From Actinocatenispora sp036503555 (GTDB taxonomy: Bacteria > Actinomycetota > Actinomycetes > Mycobacteriales > Micromonosporaceae): a stretch of 64,000 bases of DNA. Shown piece by piece: positions 17,981 to 26,004 of this stretch (position 1 is its first letter; each line of letters begins with the position of its first letter). The notes below the pieces were generated by a model, which did no database searches, was not told the DNA's origin, and saw only the letters and a program-made list of their open reading frames with translations. Made by a program: the position numbers and the translations under genes. The DNA is taken from positions 1 to 64,000 of the forward strand of contig DASXWQ010000090.1 of the NCBI GenBank assembly GCA_036503555.1, in the 5' to 3' direction.

Positions 17981-18046
17981 TCGCCGTACTGGGCGGGCGG
18001 GCGTCCTGGTCCGTCCGTCCAGATGGTGGGAGGTCCCGCTCAACTC

Positions 18047-18256
18047 TGCGTCGCTTTTGTGTCATGACGCAAACCCGCCAGAGGGAAACCGTTCCCAGGG
18101 CGGGGTGGCCAGTCCTAGATTGGCGTCGGCCGCTGACCGTGAGCATGAACTTGCGGACAGCCGCATAGAGGCTTTATCCCCGCCCCCGGAGGCGCCGGGT
18201 GGAGTCACCGGCTGAACCCCCCGTAGCCGGTGGCCCACCCGGCGCCTCGCCTCTTT
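18047..18256 (+). ncRNA. Structured leader with strong intrinsic terminator upstream of corA (candidate riboswitch/attenuator)
   Basis: Non-coding and highly foldable. TGCGTC pairs with GACGCA (18047-18052 / 18066-18071). CCCGCC/GGCGGG (18074-18079 / 18099-18104) encloses GGGAA/TTCCC. A third helix (GCCA/TGGC) and a run of purine-rich joints follow. It ends in a two-tier terminator: GAGGCGCCGGGTGG (18189-18202) with CCACCCGGCGCCTC (18235-18248), inner stem CACCGGCT/AGCCGGTG, and then CCTCTTTT. An upstream TAGAGGC could compete for the GCCTC arm. Aptamer followed by terminator is riboswitch architecture. I could not match it securely to a class; c-di-AMP (ydaO) and Mg2+ sensors are the ones to test. 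Confidence 0.5.
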
Positions 18257-18551
18257 TCCGGGCCTCTGCTCTCCGGCGGATCGCCGAGCGTTCATGGGCG
18301 CGATGCCCGCGCTTGTCCCGCACGTACCGGAGTGACCGGAGTCGCGGTGACGCGGCGCTTGGCCGGCAACGCCCGGTAGTACAGTTTCCTTCGGACCCGC
18401 TGAGAGCGCGCACTGTCGTGCCCTGGGGTGCACGGCCGCGACCCCGCGGCCTCGGTGAAGGCAGGACGCCGGCCGGTCGGGCCGGCGATCAGACTGGGAG
18501 TGAGGGACCGCGGCAGCTTTGTGCCCTGACGTCGGCCGCTGCCGCGCGTGC
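18257..18551 (+). other. Untranslated/intergenic stretch between leader terminator and corA
   Basis: About 300 bases without a supported gene. A TACAGT hexamer at 18379-18384 could be a second -10 box. GC-rich inverted repeats around 18430-18500 suggest further RNA structure. The ribosome binding site GGAAAGGGGG (18552-18561) belongs to corA. Confidence 0.4.
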
Positions 18552-18567
18552 GGAAAGGGGGCGGACG

Positions 18568-19692
18568 ATGGCAGATCAGCACCGTGGGAACGGGCGTGGA
18601 CTGAGTCGCGCGTTCACCGCCCCGGTCCGCGTCGTCTCGAAGGTACTGCCGCGCAGCGGCGCCGTCTCCCCACCCCGGCCGGCGCGACCCCGGCGTAGCG
18701 CCATCGTCGACTGCGGGCTGTACGTCGAGGGTGTCCGGCAGCCCGGCCAGTGGGACTACGCCGACGCGCTCGCCGAGGCCAGCCGCCGCGAGAACGCGTT
18801 CGTGTGGCTCGGCCTGCACGAGCCCGGCGCGGACGAGTTCGCCGACATCGCGCAGACGTTCGGGCTGCACGAGCTGGCCGTCGAGGACACCGTCAAGTCG
18901 TTCCAGCGCCCCAAGGTCGAGCGGTACGGGGAGACCACGTTCGCCGCGGTCCGCACCGCGCGCTACGTGGAGCACGCCGAGCTGACCGAGACCAGCGAGG
19001 TCGTCGAGACCGGCGACGTGATGCTGTTCATCGGCCCGACGTTCGTGATCACGGTGCGGCACGGCGACGCGTGCCGCCTCGCCCCGGTACGGCTCGAACT
19101 GGAGGGCAAGGAGGAGCTGCTCGCGCAGGGACCGTGGGCGGTGTTCCACGCGGTCGTCGACCGGGTCGTCGACCTCTACCTGGACGTCGCGGCGGCGATC
19201 GAGCAGGACATCGACGAGGTCGAGGCGGGCGTGTTCGGCCGCTCCGGCGGCGGCCGGATCCAGCGGATCTACCAGCTCAAGCGCGAGCTGGTCGAGTTCA
19301 AGCGTGCCGTCGTGCCCCTCGCCCGGCCGCTCAACGCGCTGGTCAGCGGCCGGATCCCGGGGGTGCCGAGCGAGATCCGGCGGTACATCCGGGACGTGGC
19401 GGACCACCTGTCGCGGACGGTGGAGCAGGTGGTCACGTTCGACGACCTGCTCAACTCGATCCTCCAGGCGCGGCTCGCGCAGCTGTCCGTCGACATGAAC
19501 GACGACATGCGCAAGATCGCGGCCTGGGCCGCCATGCTGGCCGTGCCGACCGCGATCGCCGGGATCTACGGCATGAACTTCGACCACATGCCCGAGCTGC
19601 ACACGGCGTACGGCTACTACGTGGTGCTCGGCGTGATGGCGGTCATCTGCTTCGGGCTGTACCGGATCTTCCGCCGCTCCGGCTGGCTGTGA
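18568..19692 (+). CDS. corA: CorA family magnesium/cobalt transporter
   Basis: 374 residues. A long cytosolic alpha/beta and helical funnel is followed by two C-terminal membrane helices with the ion-selectivity motif GMN in AGIYGMNFDHMPEL (about 333-346) between them. It ends in a short basic tail, as in pentameric CorA channels for Mg2+ (also Co2+/Ni2+). Length and motif order are standard. The ATG start is chosen for the strong GGAAAGGGGG immediately upstream; the frame is open for another 123 codons upstream, but that part lies in the leader. The structured leader at 18047-18256 suggests control of expression by transcription termination. Convergent with the esterase gene. Confidence 0.93.
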   Translation: MADQHRGNGRGLSRAFTAPVRVVSKVLPRSGAVSPPRPARPRRSAIVDCGLYVEGVRQPGQWDYADALAEASRRENAFVWLGLHEPGADEFADIAQTFGLHELAVEDTVKSFQRPKVERYGETTFAAVRTARYVEHAELTETSEVVETGDVMLFIGPTFVITVRHGDACRLAPVRLELEGKEELLAQGPWAVFHAVVDRVVDLYLDVAAAIEQDIDEVEAGVFGRSGGGRIQRIYQLKRELVEFKRAVVPLARPLNALVSGRIPGVPSEIRRYIRDVADHLSRTVEQVVTFDDLLNSILQARLAQLSVDMNDDMRKIAAWAAMLAVPTAIAGIYGMNFDHMPELHTAYGYYVVLGVMAVICFGLYRIFRRSGWL

Positions 19693-19696
19693 CCCG

Positions 19697-20908
19697 TCAC
19701 CCTGCCGCGCCGAGCAGGTCGATCAGCCCGTACGCGAGGGTCTCCCGCCAGCACACGTAGTCGTGCCCGCCGACGAACTCGGTGTACTGCAGCGGGTAGC
19801 CGAGCTCGGTGAGCACGTCGCGCAGGTGACGGTTCGAGGACAGGATGTCCGTCGGGTACGTGCCGCGGTCGGTGTCCAGCACGCCGACCTCCAGGTACCA
19901 CCGGACCGGGCGGCGCGGTGTCTCGGCGACGAGCGCCGGCAGCCCGTCGGGAAACTCGGTGTCCGGCTGCTGGAAGGCGCCGGACTGGGACAGCACCAGC
20001 CCGAAACGCTCCGGCGCGCGCAGCGCCGCGTACGTGGCGCAGGTGCCGCCGAGGCTGGATCCGCCGACGACGGTACGGGCCGGGTCGGTGGTGACCGGCC
20101 AGCGCTCGGCCACCCACGGCAGCAGCTGGTCGGTCAGGAACGCCACGAACTTCGGGTCGCCCCGCAGCTCCGCCGTACGCGTCGCGGCGGAGCTGTCCAC
20201 GAACACCCCCAGCGTCGGCGGTATCTCGCCGGCGGCGATCAGGTTGTCCAGGATCCGCGGCGTCGGCACCAGCTCCGCCACGTACGCGTCGCCGTCGAAC
20301 AGCACCGCCACCGGGTACGGTCCGGCGCCGACCGGCTCGTACACCCAGACACGGTGGTCGGTGTCGAGGCCGGTGTCGGCCGCGCGGAACCAGTGCATCG
20401 TGACCCGCCCCGTGGGTACCGCCGGGTTGGGGGCGGTCCAACGGCTGGGGCCGGCGCCGGGCAGTTCGAGGACGGACAGGGTGTGGGCGTGCGGGTCCGG
20501 GTCGATGCCCGTCTCGTCGCACTGCATCCGGAACGTACGCCGGTTGAGCGGGTCGGTGTGCCAGCGCGGCAGCGACGCCGACCAGTTGGCGCCGGTCAGG
20601 TCGTCGTGGGGCTCGTCGATCGCGAACGCGTACGCGGCGCGCAGGCCGGCCGGCAGCAGCAGCGTCAGGTGCCACAGGTCGGTGCCCGACACCCGGGTCA
20701 GCTCGGTACGGCGCAGGTCCGCGTGGTCGGCGAGCGGGCCGACCAGGACGACACGGTCGTGGTCTCCGCGCCACAGGAACGTGACCGCCTCGGATCCCGG
20801 ACCGTCCGTGCCCGGCGCCGCGACCGGCCCGCCGGTACGCTCCGCGCGCTGCCACAGCCGCTCCGCCTCGGCGCGGTCCAGCCCGCGTTCGCCGTACCTG
20901 ATGTCCAT
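19697..20908 (-). CDS. Enterochelin-esterase-like alpha/beta hydrolase (Fes family)
   Basis: 403 residues: an N-terminal beta-sandwich domain (about 1-170, enterochelin-esterase N-terminal-like, FLWRGDHDRVVLVG) and a C-terminal esterase-D/Fes hydrolase domain. The nucleophile elbow is VVGGSSLGGTCA (about 282-293) and the catalytic His is in EFVGGHDYVCW near the end. Such enzymes hydrolyse siderophore esters to release iron in the cytosol, but no siderophore genes are adjacent, so other ester substrates are possible. ATG start. An inverted repeat upstream (20943-20960) may be an operator. Confidence 0.85.
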   Translation of the reverse strand: MDIRYGERGLDRAEAERLWQRAERTGGPVAAPGTDGPGSEAVTFLWRGDHDRVVLVGPLADHADLRRTELTRVSGTDLWHLTLLLPAGLRAAYAFAIDEPHDDLTGANWSASLPRWHTDPLNRRTFRMQCDETGIDPDPHAHTLSVLELPGAGPSRWTAPNPAVPTGRVTMHWFRAADTGLDTDHRVWVYEPVGAGPYPVAVLFDGDAYVAELVPTPRILDNLIAAGEIPPTLGVFVDSSAATRTAELRGDPKFVAFLTDQLLPWVAERWPVTTDPARTVVGGSSLGGTCATYAALRAPERFGLVLSQSGAFQQPDTEFPDGLPALVAETPRRPVRWYLEVGVLDTDRGTYPTDILSSNRHLRDVLTELGYPLQYTEFVGGHDYVCWRETLAYGLIDLLGAAG

Positions 20909-20942
20909 GTGCGTCCCCCCGTTCGTGAACTGTCCAGAACAA

Positions 20943-20960
20943 CCGACTCTGGTCAGTCGG
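20943..20960. promoter_or_regulatory. Inverted repeat upstream of the esterase gene
   Basis: CCGACT-N6-AGTCGG, 35 bases upstream of the esterase start codon, in a slightly A/T-richer segment. Operator candidate; the regulator is unknown. Confidence 0.35.
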
Positions 20961-20981
20961 ACGGGGGCCTGTCAACACAGC

Positions 20982-21015
20982 GGTGCGCCGGTGCCGCGAA
21001 CGGCACCGGCGCACC
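20982..21015 (-). terminator. Terminator after the amphipathic-helix membrane protein gene
   Basis: Perfect 14-bp stem (GGTGCGCCGGTGCC with GGCACCGGCGCACC) around GCGAAC, 17 bases after the stop of the minus-strand gene at 21032. Confidence 0.7.
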
Positions 21016-21031
21016 GGATCGACACCTCAGG

Positions 21032-21793
21032 TCAGGGCTTGTGACCGTTGGCCGAGTGACTTTTCGTCTCGGCGGTGTCCGTCGCCTTGTCCTTCGCCTC
21101 GTCCGCCTTGTCGGACGCGACGTGCAACGTGTCCTTGGCCTTGCCGCGCACCGTGTCCGCGGCGTGCGTGGCCTTCTCCTTCGCCGTACCGACGGCACCG
21201 GCGGCGCGGTCCCGGGCCGCGGCGAACGCGCTGCTCGGCTCCGCGAACTCGTGCTCCGGCTCGTACTCGTCCCAGTGCGGGGCGTTACGACGCGACACGG
21301 CCGCGGCGATCACGCCGGCGGCGATACCGACGCCGAGGATGCCGACGACCCAGGGCCACCTGCGGTGGCTGGACCGCTCGCCCCTCAGCGCGCGGGCCGT
21401 GTCCTTGGCACGCAGCCTGGCCTCCTTCTTCGCCGCCCGGCCACGCTTCTCGACCTGTCCGGCCTGCTTGCGCGCCTCCTCGGTGGCCTGCCGGGCACTC
21501 TCCGCCGCGGCGGTCACGATCGGCGCGACCGCGGCCACCGTGGTACCCCAGGACTTGGTGGCGGCGTCCCGGGCCGCCTCGACCCGTGGTCCCACGGCCT
21601 CCCGGGCCGCACCGAGCCGCGGGGCCAGAGCTCCGCGGGCGTTGTCCACCCGCGGTGCGACCGCCTCCGCGGCACGCTCGGCGGCGATCATGGCCGCCGA
21701 CCGGAAGTGCCCGAGCCCGTCGGTCAACTCATCCCCGAACTGCTGTGCACGTGTCTTCTCCTCCACGCGACGACGCAGCGCCAACTGTCCCAC
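21032..21793 (-). CDS. Hypothetical single-pass membrane protein with long amphipathic helices
   Basis: Up to 253 residues. Residues about 1-140 are Ala/Glu/Arg-rich amphipathic helices (APRVDNARGALAPRLGAARE-type repeats reminiscent of apolipoprotein or LEA-like proteins). One membrane helix follows (WPWVVGILGVGIAAGVIAAAV, about 148-168), then an Ala/Lys/Asp-rich helical tail ending in a His/Lys cluster. No enzyme motif. Actinobacteria often carry such a protein beside the PPIase gene. Start uncertain: the GTG at 21793 overlaps its own GGGAGG, whereas the TTG three codons in is spaced 8 bases from it. Divergent from the PPIase. Confidence 0.75.
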   Translation of the reverse strand: MGQLALRRRVEEKTRAQQFGDELTDGLGHFRSAAMIAAERAAEAVAPRVDNARGALAPRLGAAREAVGPRVEAARDAATKSWGTTVAAVAPIVTAAAESARQATEEARKQAGQVEKRGRAAKKEARLRAKDTARALRGERSSHRRWPWVVGILGVGIAAGVIAAAVSRRNAPHWDEYEPEHEFAEPSSAFAAARDRAAGAVGTAKEKATHAADTVRGKAKDTLHVASDKADEAKDKATDTAETKSHSANGHKP

Positions 21794-21899
21794 CTCCCGT
21801 GAGTACTACCGCTCATCCTCCCTGTTCCCGCACCCCCGTACCACCGAAACGCCAGCATGGGACGATTGCGTGATTGGCCACCACCAGCAAGGAGGACTG

Positions 21900-22424
21900 A
21901 TGGCCGAGAAGCTGTACGCGACTCTGCACACGACGGCCGGCCCCATCAAGGTCGAACTCTTTCCGAACCACACGCCGAAGACCGTGAAGAACTTCGTCGG
22001 CCTCTCCGACGGCACGCAGGCGTGGACCGACCCGGCGACCGGACAGCCGGGTCAGGGCCCGCTGTACAACGGGACGATCTTCCACCGGGTCATCCAGGGC
22101 TTCATGATCCAGGGCGGCGACCCGCTCGGTAAGGGCTTCGGCGGGCCGGGCTACAAGTTCGGCGACGAGTTCCACCCGGAGCTCCAGTTCAACCGGCCGT
22201 ACCTGCTGGCGATGGCGAACTCGGGCCCCGGCACCAACGGCTCGCAGTTCTTCATCACCGTCGACGCGACGAGCTGGCTGAACAACAAGCACACGATCTT
22301 CGGTGAGGTCGCCGACGAGGCGTCCCGGAAGGTCGTCGACGCCATCGCGACCGCCAAGACCGGCGCACAGGACAAGCCGGCCGAGGACATCGTGATCGAG
22401 CGCATCGACATCACCCAGGAATAG
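21900..22424 (+). CDS. Cyclophilin-type peptidyl-prolyl cis-trans isomerase
   Basis: Catalyses proline isomerisation during protein folding. 174 residues, a single cyclophilin domain with no signal peptide, hence cytosolic. Seen: the active-site FHRVIQGFMIQGGDP (about 61-75, with the catalytic Arg), LLAMANSGPGTNGSQFFIT and the later LNNKHTIFGEV. ATG with AAGGAGG at 21889-21895. The gene lies next to a rhomboid gene, an arrangement common on the origin-proximal side of actinobacterial chromosomes. Confidence 0.95.
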   Translation: MAEKLYATLHTTAGPIKVELFPNHTPKTVKNFVGLSDGTQAWTDPATGQPGQGPLYNGTIFHRVIQGFMIQGGDPLGKGFGGPGYKFGDEFHPELQFNRPYLLAMANSGPGTNGSQFFITVDATSWLNNKHTIFGEVADEASRKVVDAIATAKTGAQDKPAEDIVIERIDITQE

Positions 22425-22442
22425 CGGTACGACCCGGCGGGT

Positions 22443-22466
22443 CGCGGCGGCACCGGTGCGCCGCGG
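22443..22466 (+). terminator. Probable hairpin terminator after PPIase gene
   Basis: CGCGGCG and CGCCGCG arms enclosing the palindrome CACCGGTG, 19 bases after the stop codon. Confidence 0.45.
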
Positions 22467-22551
22467 CCCGCGCCCGCACAGGTGCGGCGGGCGGCTACGT
22501 GGTTCGGTGCGGCATCCTTGAAGCCCCCGCACACTTCGGAGGCTGTCGACG

Positions 22552-23448
22552 ATGACCGAGCCGCAGACCACGGGAAGCTCCACGGTGCCGGTCTGCTACC
22601 GCCACCCCGGTCGGGAGACGTACGTCCGGTGCACCCGGTGCAACCGTCCGATCTGTCCCGACTGCATGAACGAGGCGTCGGTCGGTTTCCAGTGCCCGGA
22701 GTGCGTCTCCGTCGGCCGGCGTACGGTGCGGTCCGCGGAGGGCGCGTTCGGCGGGCGCTTCCGCGGCGGTGACAAGGGGTACGTGACGATCGGCCTGATC
22801 GCCGCGAACGTCCTGGTCTACATCCTGATCCTGGCCGCGGGCGGGCTCGGCGCGGCGCTCGGCCACGGCGGCAGTTTCCTCGCCGGGTCGACCACCAACC
22901 TGGAGGTCAAGCTCGGCGTCTTCCCGGCGGCGATCGCCTCAGGTGAGTACTACCGCCTGGTCACGGCCATGTTCGTGCACTTCAGCATCCTGCACCTGGC
23001 CATGAACATGTACGTGCTGTGGGTGCTCGGCCGCTACCTGGAGCGCGCGCTCGGCCCGGCCCGGTTCGCCGCGCTCTACTTCGTCTGCGGCATCGGCGGC
23101 AACGTCGCCTGCTACCTGCTCACCGGCAACCAGCTCTCCGGCGGCGCGTCGACCGCGGTGTTCGGCCTGTTCGCGGCGATGTTCTTCATCAACCGCAAGC
23201 TCGGCCTGTCCAGTTCCAGCGTCGTCGTGCTGATCGTGGTCAACCTGATCTTCACGTTCCTCGTGCCGGGCATCTCGATCGTCGGCCACATCGGCGGCCT
23301 GGTCACGGGGGCCGTCGCCGGCCTCGGCCTGGCGTACGCGCCGCGCGGGCAGCGGACCCTCGTCCAGGGTGTCGTCCTCGGCGGACTACTGCTGATCTTC
23401 GTCCTGCTGACCGTCGCCAGAACGGCGCAGATCCTCGGGTCCGCCTGA
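22552..23448 (+). CDS. Rhomboid family intramembrane serine protease with N-terminal zinc-binding domain
   Basis: 298 residues. Residues about 14-50 form a B-box-like zinc motif (CYRHPGRETYVRCTRCNRPICPDC, then CPEC). A rhomboid core of six or more helices follows. Catalytic Ser is in GGASTAVFGLF (near residue 201), His in IVGHIGGLVTG, and the helix-2 His/Asn oxyanion region in FVHFSILHLAMNMY. It should cleave single-pass membrane proteins in the plasma membrane; substrates are unknown. GGAGG at 22538-22542 precedes the ATG. Its last 63 bases overlap the 3' end of the convergent PH-domain gene. Confidence 0.92.
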   Translation: MTEPQTTGSSTVPVCYRHPGRETYVRCTRCNRPICPDCMNEASVGFQCPECVSVGRRTVRSAEGAFGGRFRGGDKGYVTIGLIAANVLVYILILAAGGLGAALGHGGSFLAGSTTNLEVKLGVFPAAIASGEYYRLVTAMFVHFSILHLAMNMYVLWVLGRYLERALGPARFAALYFVCGIGGNVACYLLTGNQLSGGASTAVFGLFAAMFFINRKLGLSSSSVVVLIVVNLIFTFLVPGISIVGHIGGLVTGAVAGLGLAYAPRGQRTLVQGVVLGGLLLIFVLLTVARTAQILGSA

Positions 23449-23958
23449 CCGCAGCGCGTTGATCCGGCGTACCACGTCCTCGCACGGCTCGCCGCCGAGC
23501 TGGTTCGACCCGAACAGGAACAGCTCGTCGCCGCAGTCGATCTCCACCACCTCGGTGTGTACGCCGAGGCGGGCGCGGCGGTCCACGCGTACCCGCTCGA
23601 CCTGCGGCCACGGTACGTGCCGGCGCCCGGCGAAGCCCGAACGTACGGTCACACCCGACGCGTCCGCGGCCAGCGTCGCGCCGGCGACCAGGTCGCGCAG
23701 CGCGAGTGCGCCGAGGATCAGGAAGCCGGCGACGCCGATCGCGAGGGCGATCCGGTCCGCGGCGGTGACCAGCCCGGCGGCCAGGAACAGCACCGCGCCG
23801 ACGGCCTTGACCACCGGGAACGCCGACCGGACCCGCCACCGGTACGTCCCGTCCGCGGGCGCCGTGCGCTCCGGCTCGGCCGGCCGTACCGGAGACGCCG
23901 GGGCGGGCGGCCGCGTCGCGGGCTCGGGGCTGGCGGGCCGTACGTCGTAGGGTTCCAT
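23386..23958 (-). CDS. PH-domain (bPH) membrane protein
   Basis: 190 residues: a Pro-rich cytosolic N-terminus (about 1-40), two hydrophobic helices (FPVVKAVGAVLFLAAGL and IALAIGVAGFLILGALAL), then a bacterial PH-like domain (DASGVTVRSGFAGRRHVPWPQVERVRVDRRARLG) ending in an acidic/Gln tail. Members occur throughout actinobacteria and are of unknown function. ATG start. The convergent overlap with the rhomboid gene is 63 bases, so the two mRNAs are complementary at their 3' ends. Confidence 0.82.
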   Translation of the reverse strand: MEPYDVRPASPEPATRPPAPASPVRPAEPERTAPADGTYRWRVRSAFPVVKAVGAVLFLAAGLVTAADRIALAIGVAGFLILGALALRDLVAGATLAADASGVTVRSGFAGRRHVPWPQVERVRVDRRARLGVHTEVVEIDCGDELFLFGSNQLGGEPCEDVVRRINALRSGGPEDLRRSGDGQQDEDQQ

Positions 23959-24038
23959 CCGCCCAGTGTGCCGCGCGGTGGGCCGCCGCGGGCCGCCCGG
24001 AGTACGCTTCGGCCAAAAGGGCTACCGGGGAGTAACAC

Positions 24039-25214
24039 ATGCGCGACGCGGTCATCGTGGCAGCCGTTCGTACGCCCGTCGGGCGCCGCAAGGGCGCGCT
24101 GTCCGGGGTACACCCCGTCGACCTGTCGGCCCGGGTGCTGACCGCGCTGGCCGAGCGCACCGGCATCGACCCGGCCGTCGTGGACGACGTGGTCTGGGGC
24201 TGTGTCAGCCAGGTCGGCGAGCAGTCGTGGAACATCGCGCGCAACGCCGTGCTCGCCGCGGGCTGGCCGGAGTCCGTCCCGGGTACGAGCATCGACCGGC
24301 AGTGCGGATCCAGCCAGCAGGCGCTGCACTTCGCCGCCGCGGCCGTGGTCAGCGGCCAGTGCGACGTGGTGGTCGCCGGCGGCGTCGAGGTCATGACCCG
24401 GGTACCGATGGGCTCGTCGGTCGGCCAGGACGGTGCCTCGCCGTTCGGCCCCGCCGTCCTCGCTAGGTACGCCGGACGTGAGGGTGTGGTTCCCGGCCCG
24501 CTGCCGTTCAACCAGGGTGTCGGCGCCGAGCTGATCGCCGAGAAGTGGGGCTTCACCCGCACCCGCCTCGACGAGTTCGCGCTGGCCAGCCACGAGAAGG
24601 CCGCCGCCGCGCAGGACGCCGGCCTGTTCGCCGACGAGCTCGTGCCGGTGCCGGTCGAGGGCGGCGTGTTCGGCGCCGACGAGGGCATCCGCCGCGACAC
24701 GTCGCTTCAGAAGCTGGGCGAGCTGCCGACCCCGTTCCGCCCGGACGGTGTCGTCACGGCCGGCTCGGCGTCGCAGATCTCCGACGGCTCCGCGGCGCTG
24801 CTCGTCACCACCAGTGACAAGGCACGCGAGCTGGGCCTCACCCCGATCGCCCGGGTGTACGCGACGGCCCTGGCTGCCGCCGACCCGGTGCTGATGCTCA
24901 CCGCGCCGATGCCCGCCACGGAGAAGGTGCTGGCCCGGGCCGGTCTCGGGATCGACGACATCGGCGTGTACGAGGTCAACGAGGCGTTCGCGCCGGTGCC
25001 CCTGGCCTGGTTGGCCGAGACCGGCGCCGACCCGGCCCGGCTCAACCCGCGGGGCGGTGCGATCGCGCTCGGTCACCCGCTCGGCGGCTCCGGCGCGCGG
25101 TTGATGACCACGCTGCTGTCGCAGATGCGCGCCGGCCAGCACCGGTACGGGTTGCAGACCATGTGCGAGGGCGGCGGCATGGCCAACGCCACGATCCTCG
25201 AACTGCTCTCGTAG
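24039..25214 (+). CDS. Acetyl-CoA C-acyltransferase (thiolase)
   Basis: 391 residues of the thiolase II / beta-ketothiolase family. Condenses or cleaves acyl-CoAs via a cysteine thioester. Seen: the nucleophile Cys in SIDRQCGSSQQALHFA (about residue 90), VYEVNEAFAPVPLAW and GGAIALGHPLGGSGARL (catalytic His), and the second Cys in LQTMCEGGGMANATI. ATG with GGGGAGTAA upstream. Acetoacetyl-CoA made downstream of HMG-CoA lyase would be a possible substrate, linking it loosely to the leucine-degradation genes, but it is monocistronic here and could serve beta-oxidation generally. Confidence 0.93.
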   Translation: MRDAVIVAAVRTPVGRRKGALSGVHPVDLSARVLTALAERTGIDPAVVDDVVWGCVSQVGEQSWNIARNAVLAAGWPESVPGTSIDRQCGSSQQALHFAAAAVVSGQCDVVVAGGVEVMTRVPMGSSVGQDGASPFGPAVLARYAGREGVVPGPLPFNQGVGAELIAEKWGFTRTRLDEFALASHEKAAAAQDAGLFADELVPVPVEGGVFGADEGIRRDTSLQKLGELPTPFRPDGVVTAGSASQISDGSAALLVTTSDKARELGLTPIARVYATALAAADPVLMLTAPMPATEKVLARAGLGIDDIGVYEVNEAFAPVPLAWLAETGADPARLNPRGGAIALGHPLGGSGARLMTTLLSQMRAGQHRYGLQTMCEGGGMANATILELLS

Positions 25215-25223
25215 CGCCGCGCG

Positions 25224-25562
25224 TCAGCCGGAGACGCGGGCTTCGATGCCGTCGAGGAGGAAGTCGAGCCCGGCCCGGAAGGTCTGGTCGGCGTCGAGGT
25301 GCGGGCCGTCGTGGACGAGCGAGGCCAGCGCGGGATACCGACCGGTGGCGAAGGTTCGCTGCAGGTAGGGCACGTAGGTGGTCTGCCACTGCTTCTGGTC
25401 CATCCCGGAGGCCCGCTCGGCGCGGTGCTCGGTGATCTCCCGGCGCACCGCGCCGATCACGTACGCGTTGACCGCGGCGACCGCCGGTACGACGGTGTCC
25501 AGGTCGACGCCGCCCATCGCGGCCAGCACGGCCTCGCCGCTGGCCAGTGTGTACGACCCGAG
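25224..25562 (-). pseudogene. TetR-family regulator remnant (C-terminal ligand domain only)
   Basis: The reading frame gives about 110 residues matching the C-terminal ligand domain of TetR regulators (VVPAVAAVNAYVIGAVRREI ... DADQTFRAGLDFLLDGIEARV), but the N-terminal helix-turn-helix is absent. Upstream of about 25562 the frame runs into unrelated sequence that reads, on the opposite strand, as the tail of a FAD oxidoreductase. The first usable start is a GTG at 25529. Best explained as the surviving 3' part of a deleted gene, unable to bind DNA. Confidence 0.72.
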
Positions 25563-25586
25563 CTGAGGCCGCCCGCCGATCGACCC

Positions 25587-25721
25587 GCCGCCGTCAGGGC
25601 GTACGAACGCGAGATGTTCGAACGCACCGGCGCCGCCGCCCGGATGTCCACGGAGATGCAGGAGATGCTGATGTCGCCGGATGCCAGCCGCAGACTGCTC
25701 GAGTTCTTCCAGCCCCGTTGA
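25587..25721 (+). pseudogene. FAD-dependent oxidoreductase/monooxygenase remnant (C-terminal tail)
   Basis: About 44 codons ending RAYEREMFERTGAAARMS...LLEFFQP, typical of the extreme C-terminus of flavin-dependent aromatic monooxygenases (the segment after the GD FAD motif). No start, FAD-binding or substrate domain remains. It abuts the TetR remnant head to head, the arrangement expected if a deletion removed both 5' halves and the common promoter of a divergent pair. The stop lies in the terminator hairpin at 25716-25748. Confidence 0.6.
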
Positions 25722-25748
25722 TCTTGGCGGATCCAGCCAAGATCAACG
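25716..25748. terminator. Hairpin at the end of the oxidoreductase remnant
   Basis: Perfect 13-bp stem (CGTTGATCTTGGC with GCCAAGATCAACG) around GGATCCA. It ends the remnant on one side and may also terminate the DUF397 gene on the other. Confidence 0.7.
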
Positions 25749-25764
25749 AAATCCGCCCGGTCGC

Positions 25765-26004
25765 TCACTGCAACGGCAGGTCGAACTCGCCGTCCTTGGC
25801 GCCCTCGACGAACGCGTCCCACTCGGCCTGCGTGAAGACCAGGACCGGGCTGTCCGGGTCCTCGCCGTTGCGCATGCAGATCTTGTCCTCGACGAACGCG
25901 ACCTCGATCCGGCCGCCGCCCTTCGGGGTCTCCATGTCGCTGCCCCGCCAGACCGCGCCGGTCAGGTCGGGACACTCCTTCTTCTGGGACTCGGGAGCGG
26001 TCAC
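25765..26004 (-). CDS. DUF397 protein
   Basis: 79 residues of DUF397, a family almost confined to filamentous actinobacteria and usually encoded beside an XRE-type (BldB/AbaA-like) regulator. Seen: the N-terminal TGAVWRGS (from the family core W-x-K-S-S), an EVAFVEDKICMRNGEDPDSPVLVFT strand pair and the closing WDAFVEGAKDGEFD. GTG start with GGAGG 9 bases upstream; an ATG two codons earlier is followed at once by a stop. No XRE partner is adjacent, so it is an orphan copy. Function unknown. Confidence 0.85.
   Translation of the reverse strand: MTAPESQKKECPDLTGAVWRGSDMETPKGGGRIEVAFVEDKICMRNGEDPDSPVLVFTQAEWDAFVEGAKDGEFDLPLQ

Noticed and set aside
18047..18256. Cobalamin or TPP riboswitch
   Set aside because: Short fragments (AGAGGGAA, CTGAGA) resemble consensus pieces, but the surrounding conserved blocks and pairing order do not fit.
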